The position numbers were made by a program, and so were the translations under genes. Shown in pieces: positions 1-8,919 of a stretch of 64,000 bases of DNA. Under the pieces are notes generated by a model that was not told the origin of the DNA, ran no database searches, and saw nothing but the letters and a program-made list of their open reading frames with translations. Source of the stretch: G963422745 sp963422745 (lineage in GTDB: Bacteria > Actinomycetota > Acidimicrobiia > Acidimicrobiales > Aldehydirespiratoraceae); assembly GCA_963422745.1 (NCBI GenBank), contig OY730477.1, positions 1,240,001-1,304,000 of the forward strand, read 5' to 3'. How positions within the stretch are numbered: position 1 is the stretch's first letter; each line of letters begins with the position of its first letter.

Positions 1-84
1 TACAGGCTTGATGTGTGCAGTGTCTCGGTCTGGGGTCGACCAGAACCTTGCTGGGAGAGCCCGGTTGCAAATTCCGGAGCTGGG

Positions 85-1257
85 TTAGTCGGCGCGCCGC
101 CGACGGGCACGGTTTCGGAGTTCCGCTATCAGCGCCGGGTCGTGTTCGCCCAGGGCGGGAACCACCGACGCTTCGGGCGCGGTTGGTTTGGCGTTGTTGA
201 TGTTGAACGGGGCCGCGAAGGTGTCGCAGATACCAGTGGGAACCGCAGTCGGGACGAAACGCTGTCGGGCACGAAGCTGTTCGTGCTCCCACAGTTCCAG
301 TGGATCGTTGACGGAGCCGTAAGCAATGCGGGCGGTGTCAAGACGAGCGCGAATCACCTCGGGAGGGTGAGCGCCGAGCCCGGCTCGCAGCACCGGCTCC
401 AGCTCGTCGATGTTGGCGATTCGATCCGAGTTCGTGACGAAACGTGGATCTGTGGCCAGGCTCGGATCGTCAAACACCTCGCTGCACAACAACCGCCACT
501 CGCTTTGGCTTTGCACGGCCAAAACGATCTCTGTGCCGTCGCTTAGCGGATATGTCCCGTATGGGGCGATCATTGCGTGGCGATGCGAAGCCTGCGACGC
601 GACCCTACCCAGCCCAACCGCGGAGTAGGTGGGAGCGGCGGTCCACTCCGCGAGACATTCGAGCATCGACAACTCAATGACAGCTCCTTGGCCGGTCAGC
701 AGGCGTCGGTGCAGCCCGGCCAGCACCGACGACAATGCGTACATGCCAGCGGCAATGTCGGCCACTGAGAACCCGACCTTGCTCAACATCTCCGCCGAGC
801 CCGTCAAAGCGATCGCGGCAGCCTCGGCTTGGATGATCAAGTCGTAGGCCTTGTCGTTGGTGCGCGGGCCGTTGAGTCCGTAGCCCGAGATGCCGCAGGC
901 AACGAGCGACGGGTGCCGTTCATGCACCTGATGAGGCGCCAGCGCGGCGCGTTCAGCGGCGGCGGGTGCCAGGTTCTGAATGAAGACGTCGGCCCCGGCG
1001 AGCAATTCGTCGAGTTCAGCGCGATCGTCGGTGTCCTTTAGGTCCAGCAGCAGGCTGTGTTTGCCACGGTTGGCCCACACGAAGAACGCCGATGTGCCGA
1101 CAACGTTGGTGTCGTAGTGGCGGGCAAAGTCACCCCCGTCTGGCCGTTCTATCTTGACGACCTGAGCACCGAGGTCGGCGAGTTGACGGGTGGCAAACGG
1201 CGCCGCGATTGCCTGTTCCACGGCTACTACGATCGTTCCGTTCAATGGTACGCTCAT
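85..1257 (-). CDS. CaiB/BaiF family (class III) CoA-transferase
   Basis: 390 residues, the normal length for a family III CoA-transferase, which moves CoA between acyl-CoA and a free acid in the cytoplasm. The N-terminus has the family's nucleotide-fold opening with LADLGAQVVKIERP near residues 26-39 and WANRGKHSLLLDLK near 61-74. QNLAPAAAERAAL near 94-106 matches the 'NFRPG' loop region, and the conserved GYGLNGP segment is near 124-130. Its ATG start lies 97 bp from the acyl-CoA dehydrogenase upstream on the same strand, so it probably ends the long minus-strand catabolic operon and activates the substrate or a late acid. The substrate cannot be read from sequence. Family assignment is firm. 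Confidence 0.93.
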   Translation of the reverse strand: MSVPLNGTIVVAVEQAIAAPFATRQLADLGAQVVKIERPDGGDFARHYDTNVVGTSAFFVWANRGKHSLLLDLKDTDDRAELDELLAGADVFIQNLAPAAAERAALAPHQVHERHPSLVACGISGYGLNGPRTNDKAYDLIIQAEAAAIALTGSAEMLSKVGFSVADIAAGMYALSSVLAGLHRRLLTGQGAVIELSMLECLAEWTAAPTYSAVGLGRVASQASHRHAMIAPYGTYPLSDGTEIVLAVQSQSEWRLLCSEVFDDPSLATDPRFVTNSDRIANIDELEPVLRAGLGAHPPEVIRARLDTARIAYGSVNDPLELWEHEQLRARQRFVPTAVPTGICDTFAAPFNINNAKPTAPEASVVPALGEHDPALIAELRNRARRRRAD

Positions 1258-1354
1258 CTGCGGATGACCTTGATGCGGTTCGCCATTTCCGCAATGTTGT
1301 GTGTGGGTCTCGGGTCAACCAACTGATGTCGTGTCATGAACTGATCGCGAATTC

Positions 1355-2551
1355 CTAGGGCCCGAACGCGCCACGGCCCTGCGGGAGCTTCATGTTGAGA
1401 ATGCGCGACGCAACCACGGTGCGCAGGATCTGTGCCGTGCCGCCACCGATGGTAAACATGCGCACATCCCGGTAGATCCGCTCCAATGGGTTGCGGCGGC
1501 TGTAACCGGCGGCTCCGTGAAGCTGCAGGGCGTCGCTGACCACCGAGATGGCGGCTTCGGAGGCGAAGATCTTGGCCTGGGCAGACAGCGCCGGGTCCGG
1601 AAACCCCAAACCGTTCGGGTCACGCGACGTCGCAGCGCGATGTATCAGCCCGCGAGCCGCTTCGAGTTTCACTGACATATCTGCGAGCATCCACTGAAGC
1701 CCCTGAAACTCCGCGATCGGACGCCCGAACTGTTTGCGCTTCTTCACGAAGTCAACGGCTAGTTCATAGGCACCCTGAGCCAAACCCAACGCGACCGTGG
1801 CGGCACCCACACGTTGGCTGTTGTAGGCACTCATGAGCTCCGCAAAGCCACGACCGAAGCCCGACGGTGGAACCAACACCATGTCGGCGTCGACCTCCAT
1901 GTCCTCGAAGATGACCTCCATCTCCGGGATCGCTCTCAGACCCATAGTGGGTTCTCGGCGACCGAAGCGCATGCCGGGGGTTTCATCACGGACGGCCAGA
2001 AACCCGCCTATGCCCTCAGAGTTGCCGTCCTCGTCGAACACCCGAGCGAAAATCAGATAGAGACGACTCACCGATGCGCCAGTGATCCAGTGCTTAATAC
2101 CGTTGATCAGGTATCGATCACCGCGCCGGTCGGCCCGGGTCGTCATCTCAGAGGCGGCAGACCCGGCTCCGGGCTCGGTGATACAGATCGCCGGTTTGTC
2201 CCCATCGAGAACCAGGTTTGCAGCCAGCTTGCGCTGGCGGTCGGTTCCGTAGGCCATCACTGCGGAGATGGCACCCATGTTGGCCTCCACCGTTATTCGC
2301 CCGGTGACACCGCAGACCTTCGCCATCTCCTCAACCACGACAACGGCGTCAAGCAAAGAGGCACCCGGGCCGTTGAGCTCCTTCGGGATGGTCATACCCG
2401 TGAAGCCAGCGTCGCGCAGCGCCGCAACGTTGTCCCACGGGTAGTGCTCAGCGCGGTCTGTTTCCGCAGCGCGGGGTGCTATCGTCTCGCAAGCAAGCGC
2501 TCGTGCGTTGGTCTGTAGCGCTAGCTGTTTGTCTGTGAGTTCGTAGGTCAT
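1355..2551 (-). CDS. Acyl-CoA dehydrogenase (noncanonical catalytic positions)
   Basis: 398 residues with the full acyl-CoA dehydrogenase fold: N-terminal helical domain, FAD/substrate beta domain (CITEPGAGSAASEMTTRA near 122-139) and C-terminal helices with VKKRKQFGRPIAEFQGLQW. It should oxidise an acyl-CoA at alpha-beta using FAD. The usual catalytic glutamate in the C-terminal EGT motif is absent: the sequence reads MFTIGGGTAQILR. The alternative glutamate of isovaleryl-CoA-type enzymes also seems replaced, since the motif reads AYNSQRVGAA where ER is usual. The base may sit elsewhere, or the reaction may differ. Its ATG shares one base with the TGA of the TPR gene upstream (TGATG), so the two are translationally coupled. 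Confidence 0.93.
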   Translation of the reverse strand: MTYELTDKQLALQTNARALACETIAPRAAETDRAEHYPWDNVAALRDAGFTGMTIPKELNGPGASLLDAVVVVEEMAKVCGVTGRITVEANMGAISAVMAYGTDRQRKLAANLVLDGDKPAICITEPGAGSAASEMTTRADRRGDRYLINGIKHWITGASVSRLYLIFARVFDEDGNSEGIGGFLAVRDETPGMRFGRREPTMGLRAIPEMEVIFEDMEVDADMVLVPPSGFGRGFAELMSAYNSQRVGAATVALGLAQGAYELAVDFVKKRKQFGRPIAEFQGLQWMLADMSVKLEAARGLIHRAATSRDPNGLGFPDPALSAQAKIFASEAAISVVSDALQLHGAAGYSRRNPLERIYRDVRMFTIGGGTAQILRTVVASRILNMKLPQGRGAFGP

Positions 2552-3753
2552 CAGATACCGACTTCTCTGGAGAGTGTCTCGCGGGTGATGGTGATGATCT
2601 CGCGTTGGGCTTCGCTGCCACCGATCCGCCGCACAGTTTGAGCCAAAGAGTCGATCCGGGTTGGTTCGGCGCTACGAAACGCCTCAATCAGCGGGTTGGC
2701 AACATCGCGGAAGATGTCGTCAATTTCATGTCCACGGTGCCGTCGAGCGACGAGCCCGTCGAAGAATCGAGAGGTGCCCCGATGGTCGGGTCGACGAATG
2801 AAGGCGAGCGCGGCGTGAAGGTCTACAAAGGCGCAGGTGTAGCGATCAGTGACGTTGTCCCAGCGATCGGCGATCCCGTCCCAGCGATCACCGACGGTGA
2901 ATCCACCGCACTGCGCACGCCACAACAGCGAGGTCATGTCGCAGAGTCGAAACACCGTGGTCGCCTCCGGTAAGAGACGGTCGAAGATCTCCAACACTGT
3001 GCCAATGTCGCCAGAGGCCAGATGGCGAAGAGCCAGGTGCCACCATATGTGCACAGCCAAGAGGTCCTGCACACTCCAGATATCGATGGTGTCCGATAGC
3101 AGCGCCATGGAGGCGTCGGTATCTCCGGTGTTCTCGTATACGTGGGCCAGGGCATGGCGTGCCCACAGGTCCAGCGGTTCGGCTTGCAACGCCGAGATTC
3201 CCAACTTCAGTGCTTGGTGATGGCGGCCGGTTTCGGTGAGTGTGAAGGCATGCATTCCCTCGACGTAATGGCGATGCGGGTCGCTTTCAGGCCAAGCCGC
3301 GACAACTGCAGCCTCGGTTGCGTAGCGTCGATCCGCCGCGCCCACATGCAGGTACAGATCATGCGCGAAGCGAAACTTGACGAAATCAGCACCGATAGTG
3401 CCGCCGTTGTTGTCGAGACCGGTCAGGGCGTCCGCCGCGGCTGTGACGTCGCCGCGGCACAACAGTTCGGCCGCTTCGACCAGGCTCACACCGCGAACAT
3501 CGTCGCGCCATACTCGGCGACGGGCCCGGGCCAGGTTGTCGGTTACTGCGGGCGCGTCGAGACGAGAGCCTCCCAGCACCGAGTACAACGCCGCCATAAC
3601 CGGACCGAGCACGAACTCTTCGTCGTGCTCGTTGGCCTCGGCCAATGCATCCAGGGGATCATCCCGGAAAAAGATGTAGCGTTCCCAGGCCTTGTTCCAG
3701 GCTTTCACCGACGGGGCTTTGCCAGCAACATCGTGTCCCCAACGGTCCTTCAT
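2551..3753 (-). CDS. TTC38-like tetratricopeptide repeat protein
   Basis: 400 residues, predicted all-helical and cytoplasmic, resembling the tetratricopeptide repeat protein 38 (TTC38) family found in bacteria and animals. The opening with KAWNKAWERYIFFRDDPLDA and the later HHQALKLGISALQAEPLDLW and ALAHVYENTGDTDASMALL segments fit TPR helix pairs. The family has no established biochemical role; TPRs usually bind proteins. It overlaps the P450 upstream by 4 bp (ATGA) and the acyl-CoA dehydrogenase downstream by 1 bp, so it belongs to the same operon and may scaffold or assist these enzymes (inference). Family assignment is moderately sure, function unknown. Confidence 0.75.
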   Translation of the reverse strand: MKDRWGHDVAGKAPSVKAWNKAWERYIFFRDDPLDALAEANEHDEEFVLGPVMAALYSVLGGSRLDAPAVTDNLARARRRVWRDDVRGVSLVEAAELLCRGDVTAAADALTGLDNNGGTIGADFVKFRFAHDLYLHVGAADRRYATEAAVVAAWPESDPHRHYVEGMHAFTLTETGRHHQALKLGISALQAEPLDLWARHALAHVYENTGDTDASMALLSDTIDIWSVQDLLAVHIWWHLALRHLASGDIGTVLEIFDRLLPEATTVFRLCDMTSLLWRAQCGGFTVGDRWDGIADRWDNVTDRYTCAFVDLHAALAFIRRPDHRGTSRFFDGLVARRHRGHEIDDIFRDVANPLIEAFRSAEPTRIDSLAQTVRRIGGSEAQREIITITRETLSREVGI

Positions 3754-4979
3754 CGCAGCACCACCTTGAGGTGTTCGATTCCGTTGACGAAGTTGGAGTC
3801 CACATACTCGGGCTCAGTAGGGATCTCGAGGTGCAGATCCCGGTCGCAGATCTCGTCGATCAGCTCAACCAACTCCAGGCGGGCCAAAGAAGCCCCCAGA
3901 CAGAAATGCGCTCCTCCTCCGCCGAAGGCCACGTTCGCGGGAACCGCTGGGCGGTCGACCCGGAACCGCAGCGGCTCCGCGAACACTGCCTCGTCGAAGT
4001 TCGCGGCTGCGTACCACATGACCACTCTGTCGCCTGCGGAGATCCGGGTTTCGGAGAGTTCCGTCGGCTGCAGCGCCGTCCGCCGGAAATACAAGATTGG
4101 CGACGAATACCTGATGACCTCCTCGGCGGCACTGTCAAGCAGCGAGCGGTCGACGCGCACTCGGGCGAACTCGTCAGCGAAGCCCACCAGATGCATACCG
4201 AGATGGCTCATCGCGGAGCGGGTGGTTTCGTTGCCAGCGAAGATCATCAAGCGAAAGAAGTTGGCGAACTCGGACTCGGTGAGACTGTCGCCATCAACCT
4301 CAGCCTGTATCAGCATCGTGATCAGATCGTCACCGGGGTTCTTGCGTCGCAGCTTGGCTAGGTCTCCGGCGTAGCTGGCCATGGCGTAGGCAGCAGGGGA
4401 GTTGAACGGCAACAGTCGCAGATCGGTGGTGTTGCCGTAAGCAGAGGGATCTAACGGCTTGCTGCCCGTACCGGCGACCAGATGATCGGACAGCTCGATC
4501 ATGTATCCGTGGTCGGCTTCGGGAACCCCCATGATGTCGCAGATCACACCGATAGGTATGGGCTTTGCCACCGAGCTCACCCAGTCGCCTCCGCCACCGT
4601 TTGCGAGATCATCCAAGGCGGCTCGAACCCGGGCACGAATTGTCCGCCGGTACCCACGGACGTGACGAGGAGTGAATACCGAGCTCACCAACCGGCGCAG
4701 TCTCGTGTGCATCGGTGGGTCCATGTCGATCATCGAAGCTCGAGCCGACAAAGCGTCGGCATCGATGTCGTAGATCTGGATGTGTCCCGCAGCAGAGGAG
4801 AACACATCGGTGTCACGGCTCACCGCCACAATGTCCGCATGGCGGGTCACAGCCCAGAACCCGTCTTCAGGATCGCCGTCGATCGCGTTCCAGCTCAGCT
4901 GCGGATTGGCACGCAACTCAGCGAAGACTTCGTGAGGTATGCCGTGGCGATACAACCCTGGATCGGCGAGATCAACCAT
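3750..4979 (-). CDS. Cytochrome P450
   Basis: A soluble bacterial P450 that uses electrons from a ferredoxin to insert oxygen into a substrate. The I-helix oxygen-activation motif reads FAGNETTR, the ExxR motif lies in EEVIRYSSPI, and the heme loop FGGGGAHFCLG puts the ligand cysteine near residue 360. I chose the start at 4979 (MVDLADPGLYRHG) rather than an ATG 13 codons further out. It aligns with the neighbouring P450 and overlaps the ferredoxin stop by only 8 bp. That gives 409 residues, a usual length. A P450, a ferredoxin and a second P450 sit side by side here, so the ferredoxin probably serves both. The substrate is unknown; an organic acid or terpenoid-like skeleton is possible. Confidence 0.95.
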   Translation of the reverse strand: MVDLADPGLYRHGIPHEVFAELRANPQLSWNAIDGDPEDGFWAVTRHADIVAVSRDTDVFSSAAGHIQIYDIDADALSARASMIDMDPPMHTRLRRLVSSVFTPRHVRGYRRTIRARVRAALDDLANGGGGDWVSSVAKPIPIGVICDIMGVPEADHGYMIELSDHLVAGTGSKPLDPSAYGNTTDLRLLPFNSPAAYAMASYAGDLAKLRRKNPGDDLITMLIQAEVDGDSLTESEFANFFRLMIFAGNETTRSAMSHLGMHLVGFADEFARVRVDRSLLDSAAEEVIRYSSPILYFRRTALQPTELSETRISAGDRVVMWYAAANFDEAVFAEPLRFRVDRPAVPANVAFGGGGAHFCLGASLARLELVELIDEICDRDLHLEIPTEPEYVDSNFVNGIEHLKVVLR

Positions 4980-5217
4980 CGGGGATCTGCGTCGATTCCA
5001 GGCCCATGGGTGAGGCATCCTCGGCGATGCGGATCGCCCCGCTTGGGCAGCGGTTCACCACCAACTCGGCGCGTTCGGGCACCAGGTGCGCCGATCCCAC
5101 AAGCATTGAGATGCCCTCGTCATCGTCGAGCACAAACACGGTTGGCTCAAGCAACTCGCATTGCCCGACACCGATACATACCTCTGCGTCCAAACTGATG
5201 CGAACTAGATCGCTCAT
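4972..5217 (-). CDS. [3Fe-4S] ferredoxin, P450 redox partner
   Basis: 81 residues, the size of actinobacterial P450-associated ferredoxins. The cluster ligands are Cys14 and Cys20 in CIGVGQC plus Cys57 in RCPSGAI. The position that would hold the extra cysteine of a [4Fe-4S] site (residue 17) is valine, so the CxxVxxC...CP pattern predicts a [3Fe-4S] cluster. It should carry single electrons from a ferredoxin reductase to the P450s on both sides. Its start overlaps the stop of the upstream P450 by 4 bp, and its end overlaps the downstream P450 by 8 bp. No ferredoxin reductase gene is present in the window, so that partner must be elsewhere. Confidence 0.95.
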   Translation of the reverse strand: MSDLVRISLDAEVCIGVGQCELLEPTVFVLDDDEGISMLVGSAHLVPERAELVVNRCPSGAIRIAEDASPMGLESTQIPDG

Positions 5218-6458
5218 CTGATCACGGCCTCCAGTCCGACCGATAAAACGCCATGCACGAAATTGGACGGAGTCCTAACCGCTGGCTGTGCAAAGCGAAA
5301 GCCGAGGCGGCGTTTCATCATTTCCTCAAGCAATACCTGAACCTCCATACGGGCAAGAAAGGCCCCCAAGCAAAAGTGCGGGCCGCCACCCCCGAAAGCG
5401 AAATGGGGGTTGTCTACTCGTGCGATGTCGAAGGTGAACGGCTCTTCGAAAACCGACGGGTCCCGGTTGGCCGACGCGTACCACATCACGACCTTGTCTC
5501 CTGCCGCGATTTGGGTGCCTGCCAATTCGGTGTCGGTAGCGGCGGTGCGCCGCATGTGCAGCACCGGAGTTGCCCAGCGGATCACCTCCTCAACCGCGGC
5601 CTCAACAAGTGATGGGTCCGCCATGAGCCGATCCCATTGATCGCCGAACTCAGCGAACGCCATGGCACCGTGGGTGATCGCCGTGCGGGTGGTTTCGTTG
5701 CCAGCGAACACGAGCACGTGAAAGAAGTTGCGGAACTCCGCCGCGGATAACGAACCGTTGTCCTGTGAGCGTGCCAGCAGGGTGACGATGTCGTCGCGGG
5801 GATCGTCTCGGCGCAGCGATCCAAGACGTTCGCCGTAGCTGTACAGGGCGTGGCTCGCTGGCGAACCAAACGGCAACAGCCGCAGCGGCGTTTTGTTGCC
5901 GTAGGCATCCGCAGACAATGACGGCTGATCTCCAGTGCCTTCCACCAGATGGTTGCTCAGCTCCACAAGGAATTCGGCGTCGCTGATCGGAACACCCAGA
6001 ATCGACAATATGACTTGAATCGGCAAGGGTGCCGCCACCAGTTTGACCCAGTCCCCGCCGCCTTGGTCGATGAAATCGTCGAGCAACCCGGAGGCAATTG
6101 TGCGGGTGATGTCTTCCCAGCGGCGGATGTTGCGAGGTGTGAATGCCTTGCTCACCAGCCGACGCAAGCGTGTGTGATCCGGGGCGTCGGTATCAATGAT
6201 CGACCGGCGGGCCTTGAGCGCGTCGGCTTCGAGGTCCCAAAGGTTGGTGTGCCCAATGGCCGATGAGAACACCTCAGGACGTTTCGATACCTCTTTGACA
6301 TCACCATGACGGGTAACAGCCCAAAAACCGCTGTTGCCATAGCGATGCCATACCAGACCCGGCGTCTCCCGGATGGCTGCGAAGCGTTCATGGGGGATCC
6401 CGTGGAGATACAACGACGGGCTGGTGATGTCGGTCGGTGTGGCAGTCGTTGAGGACAC
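5214..6458 (-). CDS. Cytochrome P450
   Basis: 414 residues from a GTG start. The P450 signatures are VFAGNETTR in the I-helix, EEVIRWATPV for ExxR, and FGGGGPHFCLG with the heme cysteine near residue 363. It is similar to the other P450 of this operon throughout (same SLYLHGIPHERF opening and VELSNHLVEGTGDQP region), so the pair looks like an old duplication separated by the ferredoxin gene. It overlaps the ferredoxin by 4 bp and follows the glutamine-synthetase-like gene by 9 bp. The two enzymes may act on the same substrate in sequence or on related substrates. The ribosome binding site before the GTG is weak. Confidence 0.95.
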   Translation of the reverse strand: MSSTTATPTDITSPSLYLHGIPHERFAAIRETPGLVWHRYGNSGFWAVTRHGDVKEVSKRPEVFSSAIGHTNLWDLEADALKARRSIIDTDAPDHTRLRRLVSKAFTPRNIRRWEDITRTIASGLLDDFIDQGGGDWVKLVAAPLPIQVILSILGVPISDAEFLVELSNHLVEGTGDQPSLSADAYGNKTPLRLLPFGSPASHALYSYGERLGSLRRDDPRDDIVTLLARSQDNGSLSAAEFRNFFHVLVFAGNETTRTAITHGAMAFAEFGDQWDRLMADPSLVEAAVEEVIRWATPVLHMRRTAATDTELAGTQIAAGDKVVMWYASANRDPSVFEEPFTFDIARVDNPHFAFGGGGPHFCLGAFLARMEVQVLLEEMMKRRLGFRFAQPAVRTPSNFVHGVLSVGLEAVIR

Positions 6459-6467
6459 AGGCGTCGC

Positions 6468-7820
6468 CTAGCTGTGCTCAATGTAGCGGCTGCGTTCCCA
6501 GTTGTTCACCTCGTCGCCGTTACCGTGCTCGGCTGCCAAGGTGGCCTCGGCGGCAGCAAGTGAGATATAACTGGTGGAGAACATGTCGCCCAGCATTGTT
6601 GCCAGCTCCGAGCCTTCGTAGGCGATCAACGCATCGTTGAAGTCTGCGGGTAGGGCTGCGCAGTGGCCGGGATTGGTGTACATGTCCCCGGAGCTCATCG
6701 CCGGTAAGGCTGGTTGCTGTTCGATACCGTCGGCTCCAGCAGCGAGAACCGCGGCGATCATCAGATAAGGGTTGGCATCGGAGCCAGACGAACGGTATTC
6801 GACCCGGTTGGCGGAGCTGCCTTCGCAGATGCAGCGGGCAAGGACCGTGCGGTTGTCCAGACCCCAATGGATGTGGGTGGGAGCGAAGGTGTAGGGGCGG
6901 ATTCGACGGGACCCGTTCGGGGTTGGCGTGCCGATCAACGTCATCGCCGACGCGTGCTGCAGCAGCCCTGCCAGCCAGGAACTCATCAGATCATTTGGGG
7001 CACCGCGGGCACTCGCGAATGCGTTTTCGCCATCGACATCAAGTGAGGTATGAACATGCATTCCCGATCCCGAAGCTTCTGTCCATGGCTTGGGCATGAA
7101 CGTGGCGCGTAGCCCGTGCTGCACCGCCACTTGCTTCACGATCGACTTGAACAGGGCCGTGTTGTCCGCTGTGCACATGGCATCAGCGGGTCCACAGTTT
7201 ATTTCGATCTGGCCGGGGCCGTACTCGTAGTTCGACGATTCGACTTCGATGTCTGCACCCAACAGCGCCTCGCGCATGGCGTGCAACACCGGTTCAATCT
7301 CAATCATGTCGGTGAGCGAGCTGTATTGAATGTGGCTCTGGATCGGTGCCCAGTCCGATTTGCAGAGATAGAACTCCATCTCGGTGGCCACCACGGGGTC
7401 GAGGCCCAAGCTGTGAAGGCGGGCTATCTGATCCGCCAGAACCGTTCGAGGCGACAGGGCGTGCGGGTCGCCTTTGGAGTCGTTGACCGAGGCGAAGACC
7501 AGCGCGTATCCGGGTCGATGAACAAGCAGACGGCCTGTGCTCACATCGGGCAGCAGGCGACAGTCCAGGTAGCCGCTGTCCATGTTGATGAAGGGATTGT
7601 CCGGCAGGTCGTTTTCGATGTCGAACACGAAAATCGCGTCAGCGATGTTGATACCTTCATCGATGGATGTTTCGAAGAATCGATCAATAGGGACCCTCTT
7701 GCCGCGGAGATGGCCTTGGCTGTCGGGAGTAGCGATCTCGACGGTATGTACGCCGACAGCTCTGAGGTTCTCCTCAATATTGCTGCGGGCTTCAGCATGA
7801 CTCTCGGCTGGGTCGGTCAT
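6468..7820 (-). CDS. Glutamine synthetase-like gamma-glutamyl ligase
   Basis: 450 residues with the glutamine synthetase catalytic fold. Metal and ATP site motifs are visible: VATEMEFYL, SNYEYGPGQIEIN, the SGSGMHVHTSL loop, and RVEYRSSGSDANPYL near the C-terminus. I chose the ATG at 7820 because AAAGG lies 8 bp upstream; a GTG at 7829 falls inside that site. It is unlikely to be the housekeeping GlnA. It sits within a catabolic operon between an alcohol dehydrogenase and a P450, like the gamma-glutamyl-amine synthetases (PuuA, IpuC, AtdA1 types) that join glutamate to amines with ATP. It may therefore cap an amine substrate before P450 oxidation (inference). A second member lies at 20642-21982. 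Confidence 0.88.
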   Translation of the reverse strand: MTDPAESHAEARSNIEENLRAVGVHTVEIATPDSQGHLRGKRVPIDRFFETSIDEGINIADAIFVFDIENDLPDNPFINMDSGYLDCRLLPDVSTGRLLVHRPGYALVFASVNDSKGDPHALSPRTVLADQIARLHSLGLDPVVATEMEFYLCKSDWAPIQSHIQYSSLTDMIEIEPVLHAMREALLGADIEVESSNYEYGPGQIEINCGPADAMCTADNTALFKSIVKQVAVQHGLRATFMPKPWTEASGSGMHVHTSLDVDGENAFASARGAPNDLMSSWLAGLLQHASAMTLIGTPTPNGSRRIRPYTFAPTHIHWGLDNRTVLARCICEGSSANRVEYRSSGSDANPYLMIAAVLAAGADGIEQQPALPAMSSGDMYTNPGHCAALPADFNDALIAYEGSELATMLGDMFSTSYISLAAAEATLAAEHGNGDEVNNWERSRYIEHS

Positions 7821-7938
7821 ATAGATCACCTTTCAGATTGTGGACGGATAGGTACGGGCATTTGCCAAGCGTCGGGTGTCCCGGCGCGTCTTTTTGGGGC
7901 CCGGGTCGACTCCAAGGATGATTTCACAAGGATCGCTT

Positions 7939-8907
7939 TCACGTTGTGAGCACGATCCGGCCCGGTACCTCACCGGCGCGTAGGCGTTCGTGGGCTGTTT
8001 GTGCGTCGACAAGCGGGAGGGTCTGCACAGGCTCCAGGATTGATGGCTCGCGTTGCGCGAGGTTCAACAACAAATCGAGTTCTGCGCGTGTACCCCAGAT
8101 ACTCGTCATGAACCTCGACTCCGGTGGTACCGCCCCGAGCCCGAAGCCGGTGGTACCACCGGCGAGGCCGACGACGATCACCAGACCCTCGCGGGCAACA
8201 TTCGCGGCTGCGTTGGCGATCGTGGCATCGGCACCAACGAAGTCGATCACCACATCAAACGGTGCGTGTTCGGCACCCGGCCCCACAGCGACGTGTGCGC
8301 CGAGTGCCCTGGCCCGCGCACGCTTGCTGGCCGCGGGATCTACGACGGTCACGTTGGCATCGCTGAGAAGGCGAAGAAAGCTAATGGCGAACCCTCCTAA
8401 CCCTCCGGCACCAATCACCAGTACCCGGGCCGTACCGGTGCCCGAACGAAGCGTTTCGACACCGTGGTTGACCGCACGAAACGCTGTCAGGCCTCCGCAC
8501 GCCAACGGTGCCGCCGTGATTGGATCAAGGTCACCCAGAGGGGCGAGATAGCGACGCTGCGGTACCCACACACGTTCGGCGTAGCCGCCGTCGGTCTTTA
8601 GGCCCGCCTCGGTTCCGTTGGCGCAGATCATTTCGGAGCCTTGCGTGCACTGACGGCAACGCCCGCAGCCCCAAGGCGCGTACAGGATCACCGGCCCCAT
8701 CTCAGCGTGAAGACCGGTGACCTCATGGCCCAACACGATCGGCAGCGGGCTTGCGAACTCCCCGTCGACGACATGCAAATCGCTATGGCACACCCCACAA
8801 GCCACAACGTCAATAATCTCGCCCGTAACGCGTCCGAAACCTGCCTCTGGATAGTCGTTGACCACCACCAGCGATTCGCCGATTCCCTCCAGGACCACAG
8901 CTCGCAT
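7939..8907 (-). CDS. Zinc-dependent alcohol dehydrogenase (MDR family)
   Basis: 322 residues. The catalytic zinc site is visible in VVACGVCHSDLHVVDG and LGHEVTG. The structural zinc loop is GCGRCRQCTQGSEMIC, and the NAD-binding GAGGLGG is near the middle. It should interconvert an alcohol and an aldehyde or ketone with NAD(P). It follows the repeat-bearing acyl-CoA dehydrogenase after 12 bp and precedes the glutamine-synthetase-like gene by about 118 bp, all on the minus strand. In context it may oxidise an alcohol made by one of the P450s. It is somewhat shorter than typical 340-350-residue members, but the motifs are intact. Confidence 0.92.
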   Translation of the reverse strand: MRAVVLEGIGESLVVVNDYPEAGFGRVTGEIIDVVACGVCHSDLHVVDGEFASPLPIVLGHEVTGLHAEMGPVILYAPWGCGRCRQCTQGSEMICANGTEAGLKTDGGYAERVWVPQRRYLAPLGDLDPITAAPLACGGLTAFRAVNHGVETLRSGTGTARVLVIGAGGLGGFAISFLRLLSDANVTVVDPAASKRARARALGAHVAVGPGAEHAPFDVVIDFVGADATIANAAANVAREGLVIVVGLAGGTTGFGLGAVPPESRFMTSIWGTRAELDLLLNLAQREPSILEPVQTLPLVDAQTAHERLRAGEVPGRIVLTT

Positions 8908-8919
8908 CCCTACCGGTCC

